Part shown: in pieces, positions 10,797-18,856 of the stretch
Position numbering within the stretch: position 1 is the stretch's first letter
Layout: each line of letters opens with the position of its first letter
Origin: Fundicoccus ignavus
GTDB lineage: Bacteria; Bacillota; Bacilli; Lactobacillales; Aerococcaceae
Direction of reading: 5' to 3'
Assembly (NCBI RefSeq): GCF_009659375.1
Contig: NZ_WJQT01000004.1
Coordinates: forward strand, 124,001-188,000
DNA length: 64,000 bases
The notes under the pieces: model-generated
What the model was told of the DNA's origin: nothing
Seen by the model: the letters and a program-made list of their open reading frames with translations, nothing else
Databases searched by the model: none
Position numbers and translations under genes: made by a program

Positions 10797-10837
10797 AACG
10801 GCCCGACCGCTGCAAAACAGCGTTCGGGTCGTTTTTG
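10797..10837 (+). terminator. Terminator after the aquaporin gene
   Basis: A 16-bp stem with two mismatches (AACGGCCCGACCGCTG with CAGCGTTCGGGTCGTT) encloses a CAAAA loop and ends in a T tract. Confidence 0.85.
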
Positions 10838-10958
10838 TTGATGTATCCATTTCAGCTGCGTGTAGTGTTTCACTAACAGTAAACCTACTGAAGGGACTTT
10901 ATTTGCTAGGTTAGTTGAGCTAGAAGGTAGGTTGTTAGCCCTCTCGACTTTGTCCGTT

Positions 10959-11079
10959 TGCTTGAATAAAAGCGAAGAGCAAAAGGAGTGCCGGCCAGCT
11001 GGCCGACACGATTTTAAACGCCTTGAGGCTCTAATAGAATCGTCGTGGCCGATGGGACACGACACCGCCTTGGTTTTCT
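10959..11079 (+). repeat. Two-hairpin intergenic repeat, copy 2
   Basis: Second copy of the element at 9597-9717, in the same orientation. Its first block is a better palindrome than copy 1 (GTGCCGGCC-AGCT-GGCCGACAC), and its second hairpin again has GTCGTG and CACGAC arms. About 120 bp without coding potential follows to the next repeat array. Confidence 0.7.
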
Positions 11080-11206
11080 TACAAGAGAATGAATTGGATG
11101 CTAGCTTGTTTGTTCATGTACAGATAATATATCTATCTTATTCCATACTGTCTATATTTTTTTGAAGCCGTAAAAATAACTGTCCATTCTATAGAGTCCA
11201 TTTTAT

Positions 11207-11702
11207 CTAGCCGAATATTCCAAACCATCGGCTAGAATAGGAGCTAATCTAGCCGATACTGCCAAACCATCGGCTAGAAAGAGAGCTAAACTAGCCGAAC
11301 CTCCCATACCATCGGCTAGAAAGAGCGCTAAACTAGCCGAAACTACCAGACCATTGGCTAGAATAGGAGCTAATCTAGTCGATACTGCCAAACCATCGGC
11401 TAGAATAAGAGCTAAACTAGCCGAACCTGCCAAACCATCGGCTAGAATAAGAGCTAATCTAGGCGAACCTGCCAAACCATCGGCTAGAATAAGAGCTAAT
11501 CTAGCCGATACTACCAAACCATCGGCTAGAATAAGAGATAATCTAGCCGAACCTGCCAAACCATCGGCTAGAAAGAGAGCTAATCTAGCCGAACCTGCCA
11601 AACCATCGGCTAGAAAGAGAGCTAATCTAGCCGAACCTGCCAAACCATCGGCTAGAATAAGAGCTAAACTAGCCGAACGCTCCCTACCATCGGCTAGAAT
11701 AC
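11207..11702. repeat. 42-bp tandem array, 12 units, each an inverted repeat
   Basis: Units begin with CTAGCCGA (or CTAGTCGA, CTAGGCGA) at 11207, 11249, 11291, 11333, 11375, 11417, 11459, 11501, 11543, 11585, 11627 and 11669, exactly 42 bp apart. In each, TAGCCGA pairs with TCGGCTA across a ~13-nt centre. The period is 14 codons, so long frames stay open on both strands, reading AKPSARIRANLAEP on plus and LADGLAGSARLALI on minus. Neither frame has a signal peptide, a clear ribosome site or a known domain. Confidence 0.9.
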
Positions 11703-11845
11703 TCATCTACTCACAGCCACCAGCCCGCAACCACCCCAAACCCGCAACCGCCCAAGCTCCAAACCCCACGCAAATATTTCTCCTCGAAACCACATCTAAG
11801 CCCTCGCAATATGCTAAACTATAGGTAACAAACCATGAAGGTCGG

Positions 11846-13639
11846 GTGATCACTATCGAACAATTATATACCAAGTGGGGGCGCAAGCTGAATGCCGCCA
11901 AACCGCTACCAGAATATCCGCGTCCGCAAATGAAGCGCAAGAGTTATTTCAACCTGAACGGCGAGTGGGACTTTGAACTGAGCCATTTCCCCACGACCGA
12001 TACCTACAGCAAGAAAATCACAGTGCCATTTGCACCTGAGACCGCCTTATCAGGTATCCAACAGCCGGTTTTTCCTGAGCACTATATGCACTACCGTAAG
12101 CAATTCACGTTGCCGGACAATTTTGTGCGCGACCGTGTGATCCTGCATTTCGGCGCCGTCGATCAGGAGTGCGTCGTCCTCGTCAACGACCAGTATGTCG
12201 GCGAGCATATCGGCGGCTACCTGAATTTCAGCTTTGATATCACTGACCACCTAAACGAGACCACCAATACTGTCGCGGTACTTGCCAAAGACTTCACTGA
12301 GTACCAGCCGCATGCGCGTGGCAAACAAAAATTGAAGCCAAAAGGCAAGATGAAATCACTCTTTTATACGCCAACCAGCGGCATCTGGCAAACTGTGTGG
12401 CTAGAAAGTGTCACAGAACATTATATTACTGAGCTCGACCTCAAGCCCAAATATAATGACAATAGCCTGACGCTAACGGTTCATACTAACAGCGACTTTT
12501 CGCAACAAGCGCGTGTGATTATTCAAGACCGTGACGGACATCGACAATCGGTGCCAATCCATACCAATCGCCCGCAAAGAATTGCGCTCGACTACTTGAA
12601 GCCCTGGACGCCTGCCGACCCGCATTTGTATACAGTAACGGTGGTTTATCGCGCGGATGTCGTGGATTCGTATTTTGCAATGAGGGATTTGAGTGTGGTG
12701 ACGGATAAACAAGGGGTTCGCCGTTTTGCCTTGAATCATGAGCCGATTTTTCTGAGTGGGGTGCTGGATCAAGGGTATTGGCCGGATGGTGGGCTGACGG
12801 CTCCGGCTGATGCGACGCTGGTCCATGATATTGCTGAGTTGAAGGCGATGGGTTTTAATACGATTCGCAAGCATGTGAAAATTGAGTCGGCGCGTTTTTA
12901 TTACCATTGTGATCGCCTGGGAATGTTGGTGGTGCAGGATATGCCGAATGGCGGGGCGCAGGATTATCCGATGTGGCTGGTGACTTATGCTGCCAATGCG
13001 TCTGATTTTCTGAGCCGCAAGTTGAAGGACGACAAATATAAATTGTTCGGCCGCGAAGACGAAGCGGGGCGTGCGCAGTACTACCAAGATTTGGCCGGCA
13101 TGATGAAGCAACTGGCGCATTTTCCGTCGGTTGCCGCTTGGGTGCCTTTCAATGAAGGTTGGGGCCAGTTTGATGCGGCGCAGGTCGGCAAGTTGGTGAA
13201 GGAAACGGATCCGACGCGTTGGCTGATTGAAACGAGTGGCTGGTTTGACCAGCACGGCGGGGATGCCTACAGCATTCACAACTATTTATTTAAGTTGAAA
13301 GTCAAGCCGCAGGAACGTGTGGTGGCGCTGACCGAGTATGGGGGCTATGCCTATGCGGTTGATGGCCACGTCGCAAGCGACAAGGAGTTCGGCTACCAAC
13401 ATTACAAGTCGGCGGCAGCGTTAACCGCGAATTATGAGCGCCTCTGGAAAGAAGACATTCTGCCGAATATTGCCAACGGCCTTTCGATGGCGATTTACAC
13501 CCAGGTTAGCGACGTCGAGGAGGAAATTAACGGCATCTTCACCTATGACCGTGAGGTTCAAAAGCTCGACCCGACCACCGTCAAACGCCTCAATGACAAA
13601 GCCCAAACCCTTTTCGAAAACACCGGCAAAATACGATAA
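11846..13639 (+). CDS. Glycoside hydrolase family 2 (beta-galactosidase/glucuronidase-like)
   Basis: 597-residue retaining glycosidase. The jelly-roll sugar-binding domain covers about residues 30-190 (FNLNGEWDFEL is typical of its start), an immunoglobulin-like domain about 190-285, and the TIM barrel the rest. The acid/base glutamate is in PFNEGWGQ (E437) and the candidate nucleophile in LTEYGGYAY (E497). No signal peptide, so cytoplasmic. Start is GTG 11846 behind GAAGG. The exact sugar is not decided by these motifs. Base composition is visibly more GC-rich than its neighbours, especially 12700-13600, which hints at transfer. It stands alone between the 42-bp array and a terminator. Confidence 0.88.
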   Translation: MITIEQLYTKWGRKLNAAKPLPEYPRPQMKRKSYFNLNGEWDFELSHFPTTDTYSKKITVPFAPETALSGIQQPVFPEHYMHYRKQFTLPDNFVRDRVILHFGAVDQECVVLVNDQYVGEHIGGYLNFSFDITDHLNETTNTVAVLAKDFTEYQPHARGKQKLKPKGKMKSLFYTPTSGIWQTVWLESVTEHYITELDLKPKYNDNSLTLTVHTNSDFSQQARVIIQDRDGHRQSVPIHTNRPQRIALDYLKPWTPADPHLYTVTVVYRADVVDSYFAMRDLSVVTDKQGVRRFALNHEPIFLSGVLDQGYWPDGGLTAPADATLVHDIAELKAMGFNTIRKHVKIESARFYYHCDRLGMLVVQDMPNGGAQDYPMWLVTYAANASDFLSRKLKDDKYKLFGREDEAGRAQYYQDLAGMMKQLAHFPSVAAWVPFNEGWGQFDAAQVGKLVKETDPTRWLIETSGWFDQHGGDAYSIHNYLFKLKVKPQERVVALTEYGGYAYAVDGHVASDKEFGYQHYKSAAALTANYERLWKEDILPNIANGLSMAIYTQVSDVEEEINGIFTYDREVQKLDPTTVKRLNDKAQTLFENTGKIR

Positions 13640-13651
13640 ATCATCATCTTG

Positions 13652-13692
13652 AAAAAGCGCCAGTAAGTACAAGCTTGTTGACGCTTTTTTTA
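13652..13692 (+). terminator. Terminator after the GH2 gene
   Basis: AAAAAGCG (13652-13659) pairs with CGCTTTTT (13682-13689), followed by more T residues. Confidence 0.7.
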
Positions 13693-13699
13693 TTCGTAT

Positions 13700-13985
13700 T
13701 ATAAGTATAAGTATTAGGTTGATGGATCAAACCTTGTGCTTCGTTCAGCTTATTGTTTGCCAAGGTGATAGTCGCTTCTGGAGCCTTTACTTTCCTTCCG
13801 GCTTTTCCAACTCAAGCGACTAGGCTTTGTCTAATTCACTAGAGATAAAGGCAGAGCTGCTGCGCCGATTGCGCGAGATACCACTCTCGGAAAATAAGGC
13901 GCCGAGTGACGGTGAGTAATCCGATAAAAGCATTAAAATCGCGAAAAGAAATTTAAAGAAGTAATGATAGTATGATATTTTTGAA
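13700..13985. other. Intergenic with inverted repeats, no gene
   Basis: No frame or known RNA is recognised. AGTCGCTT near 13769 can pair with AAGCGACT near 13823, and a later part holds GCGCCGATTGCGC and CTCGG/CCGAG arms, so a folded RNA is possible. TTGTGCTTCGTT here also occurs in the intergenic region near 9530. Confidence 0.35.
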
Positions 13986-13987
13986 CG

Positions 13988-14014
13988 CAAAAAAACACCT
14001 TAAACTTTAAGGTG
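13988..14014 (-). terminator. Minus-strand terminator of the MazG-like gene
   Basis: CACCTTAAA and TTTAAGGTG form a 9-bp stem with a single-base loop at 13996-14014. On the minus strand it is followed by a T tract, directly after the stop of the gene at 14015. Confidence 0.85.
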
Positions 14015-14536
14015 CTACAAGGATGACGAGTGTTTACCTTCAGCTCTTTGGCGCTGAATTTCTTGGTTGATTTTCGCTTCAGGCGCGAAGTCTTGCTCCC
14101 AATTGTCAGGTTTCAATACTTTATGCGTGACAGGATGGTAATGAGGCTGACCGTCAGGAAACAGCTTGCCCATGTTGGCTTCGTGGATAATGTTCATAAT
14201 CGGACCAGGATTAACCCCTAATAAAGAAAAGGAACCATAAGTGAAGTACAATAAATCGCTCAAAGCGTCGACTTGGTCGATTAAAGGATCCGTTACGACG
14301 TGCTCTTTGGAAAGAATCTTGGCTTTAGCGGTGTCGATGGCAGCATGCAAGCTGTCGATTGCTTGGTCAAATGTTGTGGGATTATTGTCGCTGACACTGT
14401 AGGCAAATTCAACGATTTCCTCAATTTTAAAAGCGGCGCGATCCAGCGTTTTCTTCGAATCAAAGGCAGTCGGCTCGTTAGGAATCGTCGGGTCAAAGAT
14501 GTGATGGAATTCTTCAGTCATGTCAAAATGATTCAT
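14015..14536 (-). CDS. MazG-like/PRA-PH domain nucleotide pyrophosphohydrolase
   Basis: 173-residue all-alpha protein. The segment RAAFKIEEIVEFAYSVSDNN followed by DQVDALSDLLYFTYG has the E-E-x-x-E and D-x-x-x-D arrangement of the all-alpha NTP pyrophosphohydrolase superfamily (MazG, HisE), where these acids bind magnesium. The C-terminus (ANMGKLFPDG...VLKPDNW) is typical of the lactobacillal members. Likely hydrolyses a nucleotide or phosphoribosyl nucleotide to the monophosphate; substrate unknown. AGGAGCTACC precedes the ATG. Confidence 0.75.
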   Translation of the reverse strand: MNHFDMTEEFHHIFDPTIPNEPTAFDSKKTLDRAAFKIEEIVEFAYSVSDNNPTTFDQAIDSLHAAIDTAKAKILSKEHVVTDPLIDQVDALSDLLYFTYGSFSLLGVNPGPIMNIIHEANMGKLFPDGQPHYHPVTHKVLKPDNWEQDFAPEAKINQEIQRQRAEGKHSSSL

Positions 14537-14727
14537 AGGTAGCTCCTTCTGGTAGTATTACGATTTATTATAAGCGTTCGTCTGATAAATGGAAAGAAAA
14601 GTAATTAAGAAAGCGGTTTCGCTTGTGTTGGGGAATTGATATAATGGAAGGGAAGTGGGTAGCACTGCTGAAATCATATCGGCATGGAAATCCTGTAAAC
14701 ATCAATAATAACAAGTGAGGGTAGAAT

Positions 14728-15168
14728 ATGATATTAGACGTAATCAGCAACTTAGAAAACTACAGACAATTATTCCCAAGATTTGAAGCCTATCAAGAGT
14801 ACTTAACAAAAATGAATGAACTACCAGAAGGCAAATACGACCTGGGAGAAGGCGAATTCTTTTCGATCATGTCAGGCGAAACCAGAGAGTTGGAGAGTGC
14901 TCAGTACGAGTTCCATCAAAAATATCTTGATCTGCAAATAATGTTAGAAGGGTCGGAATTTATGCAGTGGCAAAATTTGGATAAAGTAGACCAATTAAAT
15001 TTTGATGCAGAATCAGACATTGGCTTCGGTACTGGCCCAGGTACGCTCATTGAAATTCCCCAAAATAGTTTTTACATCGTCTACCCGCAAGATGCGCATA
15101 TGCCTGGCTTGCATGTGGAAGAGCCTGCGCAATTTAAGAAGGCTGTGTTTAAGTTGAAAGTGAAGTAG
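14728..15168 (+). CDS. YhcH/YjgK/YiaL family protein (DUF386)
   Basis: 146 residues in a single cupin-like beta-barrel. The signature HQKYLDLQIMLEGSEFMQW and the later FYIVYPQDAHMPGL, with a histidine pattern, are those of the YhcH/EbgC family, whose studied members act on sugars such as sialic acid or galactosides as anomerases or accessory proteins. AGTGAGGG precedes ATG 14728. No sugar operon surrounds it, so its substrate cannot be inferred from context. Confidence 0.85.
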   Translation: MILDVISNLENYRQLFPRFEAYQEYLTKMNELPEGKYDLGEGEFFSIMSGETRELESAQYEFHQKYLDLQIMLEGSEFMQWQNLDKVDQLNFDAESDIGFGTGPGTLIEIPQNSFYIVYPQDAHMPGLHVEEPAQFKKAVFKLKVK

Positions 15169-15218
15169 AAGCTGGGAATGGTGCAAGTGGATTGGCGTTA
15201 TTATAGGGATCGTTTAGT

Positions 15219-15367
15219 GTTGTACCCGCAAGCGCGGGGGTGATCCCAATCAATTTCAGCCTTAAGGGAAGAGTTTACAGTTGTACCCGCAAGCGCGGGG
15301 GTGATCCCTGCTCCTGTTGGTCTTTACTCTCGCTATCCCAGTTGTCCCCACATACGTTGGTAACCAA
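15219..15367 (+). CRISPR. Orphan type I-E-like mini-CRISPR, 3 repeats, 2 spacers
   Basis: Two identical 29-bp repeats at 15219-15247 and 15280-15308 start with GTTGTACCCGC and end with GCGGGGGTGATCCC. A degenerate third copy (GTTGTCCCCACATACG...) starts at 15341. Spacing is exactly 61 bp both times, leaving two spacers of 32 bp (15248-15279 and 15309-15340). Repeat length, spacer length, the GC palindrome and the GGGGTGATCC end fit type I-E. The degenerate copy marks the leader-distal end, so the leader should be on the left. No cas gene is in the window. Confidence 0.9.
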
Positions 15368-15774
15368 AATTGCCAGAAGTACCACCTCCTAATAATTAAT
15401 TATTTGTCAAACATCCATCGGATTAGTAAACCATTTATTATACAGTTTTCAAAAAGAGACTGATATGACAGCTTTAATACCTTCAAATTGAAACAAATTT
15501 TGGAAATTCATCTGCTTCTACTCGCTACAAAAATTCATCACCTTCACTCAAGCCCATCTATGAATATTCTGTGAAATTTATAAGTCAAAGGCATGATTTC
15601 CATTACAGGCAAAATAAAATCATGTAGAATAAACACATGAGCCGTATTTCATTTGAAAAACGGTGCGCTAACAATCTATTTTATAATAAAGGCTATAATA
15701 ATTGAGCGGGCAATTTAAATGGAACGAGTTCCGCTAGCAAGCCAACTCAACTATTTAAAGGAAGGTATTATAAA
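15368..15774. other. Intergenic upstream of the L,D-transpeptidase
   Basis: AT-rich, with no open frame of note. Possible -10 boxes (TATAAT) occur near 15693. AAAGGAAGG at about 15757 is the ribosome site of the next gene. Confidence 0.45.
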
Positions 15775-17154
15775 ATGCAGAAAAAAATTGTAGTTGGAAT
15801 GATTGTGTTAGTGGTGCTAGGCCTGGTGGGTTACCTAATGGGGAGTCAGTATTATGCGGAACGATATTATTTGAACACTGAATTTGCGGCGGTGGATATT
15901 AGTAACTTAACGCAGGCGGAAGCGGCGGACAAATTGAAAGAAAGTTTTTCGCAACAAACGATTAATTTTAATGAAGCGGATCGAGCATGGGAGCCACTTA
16001 ATGCAAGTGACTTAGGCATAACCATTCAAGCAGATGAGGCATTAGCAAGCTTAATGTCAGAACAACATAAGCAGAATTGGCTATTTGGGGCGGTGACGGA
16101 TACACAAATTGCTTATGCACCGCAAGAGTTAATCACGATTGATGACAAGCAACTACAAGAAGCATTAACCGCCAATAATCAGGCGAATGGGGAGCGGTTC
16201 TTGCCAACGGATGCGAAAATTAGCTATTCTGAAACGGAAGGCTATCTAATTGAAGCGGGCCAAACGGGAACAGAGCTCGACAATTCGGTCTTAAAAGAAC
16301 AAATCATTCAAGCTGTCCTTAATCAAGAGGTGGTTGAGGTGAGTCAAGCTTACTTGCAACCAAGTATCACGGCCGATAATCCGTCCCTCGTTCAAGAGTT
16401 GGAACAGATTCAAGCTTTGACTTCGATGGAGATTACGTTAACCATTGCAGGTTATGAAGAAGTGATTACTCCTGAAATGATTTATAGTTGGTTGATTTTG
16501 GATGAGAATGGTGAGTATTATTTTGACCAGGAGATGATTTATGACTATCTTGGGACGTTGAATGATGCGTATGCGACGTATGATGATTACCGTAATTTCA
16601 CTAGTACCTTGCAGGGGGATGTGCAGTTGTTGCCGGGGACGTTGGGTTGGTCGATTGACCGTGAGGCGGAAACGGAGAATATACTGAATGATTTAGCGGC
16701 TGGGGAGTCGGTGACGAGAGAGCCAGCGATTGTTGGGATTGGTTATAATGGGACGCTCGATGATATTGCGGGCAGCTATATTGAAGTCGATATGACCTAT
16801 CAAATGATGTATGTTTATATTGACGGGGTGGCGGTGATTTCGACGCCGATTGTGACGGGTCAAATTGGGACTAACACGGTGCCGGGGGCTTATGCGATTT
16901 GGAATATGGAATCTCCGTCGGAACTGACGGGCTTTAATCCGCGGACGGGTGTTGATTATGTGCAGCCGGTGACTTACTGGCTGGCCTTTGACTACACGGG
17001 ACAGGGGATTCATGATGCCAACTGGCAGCCGACTTTCGGGGGCGACGCCTACCTGACCAACGGATCCCTGGGCTGTATCAACACACCGCCTGACATCATG
17101 GCGCAAGTCTACGAATACGCCTATAACGGCATGCCGGTGCTCGTCTTTCAATAA
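15775..17154 (+). CDS. L,D-transpeptidase, YkuD domain, membrane-anchored
   Basis: 459-residue wall enzyme that forms 3-3 cross-links or attaches to peptidoglycan stems through a catalytic cysteine. A single N-terminal membrane segment (residues 4-24) anchors it outside. The middle (about 35-320) resembles the repeated peptidoglycan-binding-4 domains of Enterococcus Ldt-fm. The YkuD domain follows (about 335-459), with the upstream histidine in GIHDANW and the cysteine in NGSLGCINTP (C434). The usual SHGC reads SLGC here: Leu432 replaces the histidine beside the cysteine. Its 3' end is repeated three more times downstream. Confidence 0.9.
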   Translation: MQKKIVVGMIVLVVLGLVGYLMGSQYYAERYYLNTEFAAVDISNLTQAEAADKLKESFSQQTINFNEADRAWEPLNASDLGITIQADEALASLMSEQHKQNWLFGAVTDTQIAYAPQELITIDDKQLQEALTANNQANGERFLPTDAKISYSETEGYLIEAGQTGTELDNSVLKEQIIQAVLNQEVVEVSQAYLQPSITADNPSLVQELEQIQALTSMEITLTIAGYEEVITPEMIYSWLILDENGEYYFDQEMIYDYLGTLNDAYATYDDYRNFTSTLQGDVQLLPGTLGWSIDREAETENILNDLAAGESVTREPAIVGIGYNGTLDDIAGSYIEVDMTYQMMYVYIDGVAVISTPIVTGQIGTNTVPGAYAIWNMESPSELTGFNPRTGVDYVQPVTYWLAFDYTGQGIHDANWQPTFGGDAYLTNGSLGCINTPPDIMAQVYEYAYNGMPVLVFQ

Positions 17155-17212
17155 GGCAAAATACTACTTTATAACATATGGCGAAGAAGGGGAACAATCC
17201 TCTTCTTTTTTT
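17057..17212 (+). repeat. L,D-transpeptidase 3' end repeat, copy A (source)
   Basis: The gene's last codons, stop and terminator recur downstream. From 17116 the segment starting TACGCCTATAACGG is matched at 25545 with only about 3 differences in 95 bp; a longer but more divergent match from 17057 lies at 28131; a short eroded copy lies at 25345. The terminator stem GAAGAAGGG/CCTCTTC with a T tract (17183-17212) is part of the repeat. Confidence 0.88.
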
Positions 17213-17520
17213 GATGGAGAGTTTAACATGCTCATAATAAGTCCAGAAAGGAAGCATCCGTGTGGGAGATACCCAAGACCTGGCGGATTAAGTGGATGTT
17301 AGAGACGACATGGCGTTAATCAGTCAACAAGTGAGCTGACTGATGACGTAGGCCCTATTTTTTTTATCGATCATTTAGCGTGAGCTCTTTTAACTATGCA
17401 TAGTTTTAATCAATTCAGTGCGACGTAAAAATAAGTTTGAGAGATCTTTATAGGTCTGATTTGTCATGGAGATTAAGGACGCTATCCTCCCGAAAAAAAT
17501 GAATCCGCATACATAATTGT
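17213..17520. other. Intergenic, possible gene debris
   Basis: Short coding-like stretches appear (for example the words DMALISQQVSELTDDVGP at about 17307-17360), but no start, family or intact frame is visible. Confidence 0.3.
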
Positions 17521-17521
17521 G

Positions 17522-17570
17522 TTGACCAAGCAAATTCTATAGGTTATAATCATTTACGTAAACGTTTAAC
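17522..17570 (+). promoter_or_regulatory. lacI-family gene promoter with operator O1
   Basis: TTGACC (17522-17527), 17-bp spacer, TATAAT (17545-17550): a near-consensus promoter. The operator TTACGTAAACGTTTAAC (17554-17570) lies right after the -10 box, so the regulator probably represses its own gene. The same 17-mer recurs at 18640 and 18819. Confidence 0.85.
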
Positions 17571-17618
17571 AAGTTGATATAACAACATTCGTAATTCTGT
17601 CATGAAAGGGGGATTAGA

Positions 17619-18623
17619 TTGGCTACTACAATTAAAGATATTGCTAAACAGGCAAATGTATCGATCGCAACTGTTTCAAGAGTGATCAATCAACTAGGCG
17701 GCTACAGTCAAGAAGTGGAAGAGAATGTGTTAAAAATTGCTAAAGAGTTGAATTATCACAAGAACGAAAATGCAATCAGCTTAGTAAAAAATGTGTCGAA
17801 TATTATTGGGATTATTATGCCAACGGTCGATTCTTTCTATTATTCAAATATTGTGAATGGGATTGAGGATGCCGCTAAGAAACACGGTTATAGTGTAATC
17901 CTTATGCATGCAGGTGTAGAAGGAGAGAATTTCAAAAGTTGTTTGAATCTAATGGCTGAGCGCCGAGTAGATGGCATCGTGGCATTCTCGATATTTGTTG
18001 AACAAGAGGGCGTTGATTTAGTGAAATCGCTCAATATTCCGATTGTACTTCTGTCAACCAAGGCAGTCGAAGATTCAATCCCCTATATAAAAGTGGATGA
18101 CTATTCTGCAGCTTTTGAAGCGACTGACTATTTAGTAAGAAATGGCCATCAGCGAATAGGCTTCGCTGGGGTTAGCCCGATTGATCCAATTGCTGGGATT
18201 CCACGAATCAATGGTTACCGCGACGCTTTAAAGCAAAATGGGATACCAATTGAAGAAAAAATGATTTATTTCGGTGACTATACCTTCACCTCCGGTAAAA
18301 AAGCCATGGAATACTATATTCAAAACGACATTTCTTTGACCGCAATTTTTTGCGTGAGTGATGAGACGGCGCTAGGCGTCATTTCAGAATGCAATAAACA
18401 AAATATTATAGTGCCTGAGGATTTATCGGTGATAGGTTATGATAATTCAAAAATTTCATCAATGGTAACACCGACAATTACGACTATTTCACAACCATTT
18501 TATGAAATGGGAAATCTTGGCTGCGAAAGTTTAATTCTTTCGATTCTTAAGAAAAAAGAAATTCTTTCCGAGATTGTACCTTTTACTTTGGTTGAACGTA
18601 ATTCAGTAAAAAAGTTATTATAA
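17619..18623 (+). CDS. LacI-family repressor of the sugar operon
   Basis: 334 residues: an N-terminal LacI helix-turn-helix (TIKDIAKQANVSIATVSRVI, residues 3-22) and a periplasmic-binding-protein-like sensor domain. The start is TTG 17619, preceded by AAAGGGGGA; the nearby ATG at 17602 is out of frame. Three copies of one palindromic operator flank it, one behind its own promoter and two before the transporter genes, so it most likely represses both until an alpha-glucoside binds. A MalR-like role is inferred from the downstream genes. Confidence 0.9.
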   Translation: MATTIKDIAKQANVSIATVSRVINQLGGYSQEVEENVLKIAKELNYHKNENAISLVKNVSNIIGIIMPTVDSFYYSNIVNGIEDAAKKHGYSVILMHAGVEGENFKSCLNLMAERRVDGIVAFSIFVEQEGVDLVKSLNIPIVLLSTKAVEDSIPYIKVDDYSAAFEATDYLVRNGHQRIGFAGVSPIDPIAGIPRINGYRDALKQNGIPIEEKMIYFGDYTFTSGKKAMEYYIQNDISLTAIFCVSDETALGVISECNKQNIIVPEDLSVIGYDNSKISSMVTPTITTISQPFYEMGNLGCESLILSILKKKEILSEIVPFTLVERNSVKKLL

Positions 18624-18635
18624 AATAACTTTTTT
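18608..18635 (+). terminator. Terminator overlapping the repressor stop codon
   Basis: AAAAAAGTTAT (18608-18618) pairs with ATAACTTTTTT (18625-18635). The stem begins inside the last codons of the repressor gene. Confidence 0.85.
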
Positions 18636-18639
18636 CGCA

Positions 18640-18656
18640 TTACGTAAACGTTTAAC
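18640..18656. promoter_or_regulatory. LacI-family operator O2
   Basis: Exact second copy of TTACGTAAACGTTTAAC, immediately after the repressor's terminator. With O3, 179 bp downstream, it could support repression by looping. Confidence 0.8.
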
Positions 18657-18667
18657 CTATTGAGTAT

Positions 18668-18760
18668 ACAGCCTTCTTAAAAAATTTAAAAAGGCTATTC
18701 GTAAAGATTTATTCTGAAATCAAGTAAATTCATTATCATTAGTGAAATTACTTGATTTCA
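18668..18760. other. Two hairpins between operators O2 and O3
   Basis: AGCCTT/AAGGCT arms enclose an AT-rich loop near 18670-18695. A 13-bp perfect inverted repeat follows (TGAAATCAAGTAA at 18715-18727 with TTACTTGATTTCA at 18748-18760). They could be terminators or leader structures; there is no T tract after the second. Confidence 0.6.
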
Positions 18761-18818
18761 AAATGGAAATAGAAAAGGAAAGGAGAATATAAAGAGAAGC
18801 TTGAATTTATTATTCTGA

Positions 18819-18835
18819 TTACGTAAACGTTTAAC
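18819..18835. promoter_or_regulatory. LacI-family operator O3, before the transporter operon
   Basis: Third exact copy of TTACGTAAACGTTTAAC, 21 bp upstream of the binding-protein gene. TATTCT at 18811 is a possible -10 box. The site overlaps the start region of the transcript. Confidence 0.8.
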
Positions 18836-18856
18836 TAAAAGAAAGTAGGGGAAATG

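Noticed and set aside
11203-11824. Repeat-protein frames over the 42-bp array on both strands
   Set aside because: The period is a multiple of 3, so any frame stays open; no signal peptide, start site or domain favours either. Kept as a repeat.
12473-13279. 268-codon frame on the minus strand
   Set aside because: Shadow of the GH2 gene; the plus frame has full catalytic motifs.
13700-13985. Possible structured RNA or riboswitch
   Set aside because: Inverted repeats exist, but no known consensus is matched and no target gene follows on plus.
15341-15408. Small minus-strand gene behind an AGGAGGTGG-like sequence near 15385
   Set aside because: The frame runs into the CRISPR repeats and resembles no known small protein.
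16693-17151. 152-codon frame on the minus strand
   Set aside because: Shadow of the L,D-transpeptidase gene.
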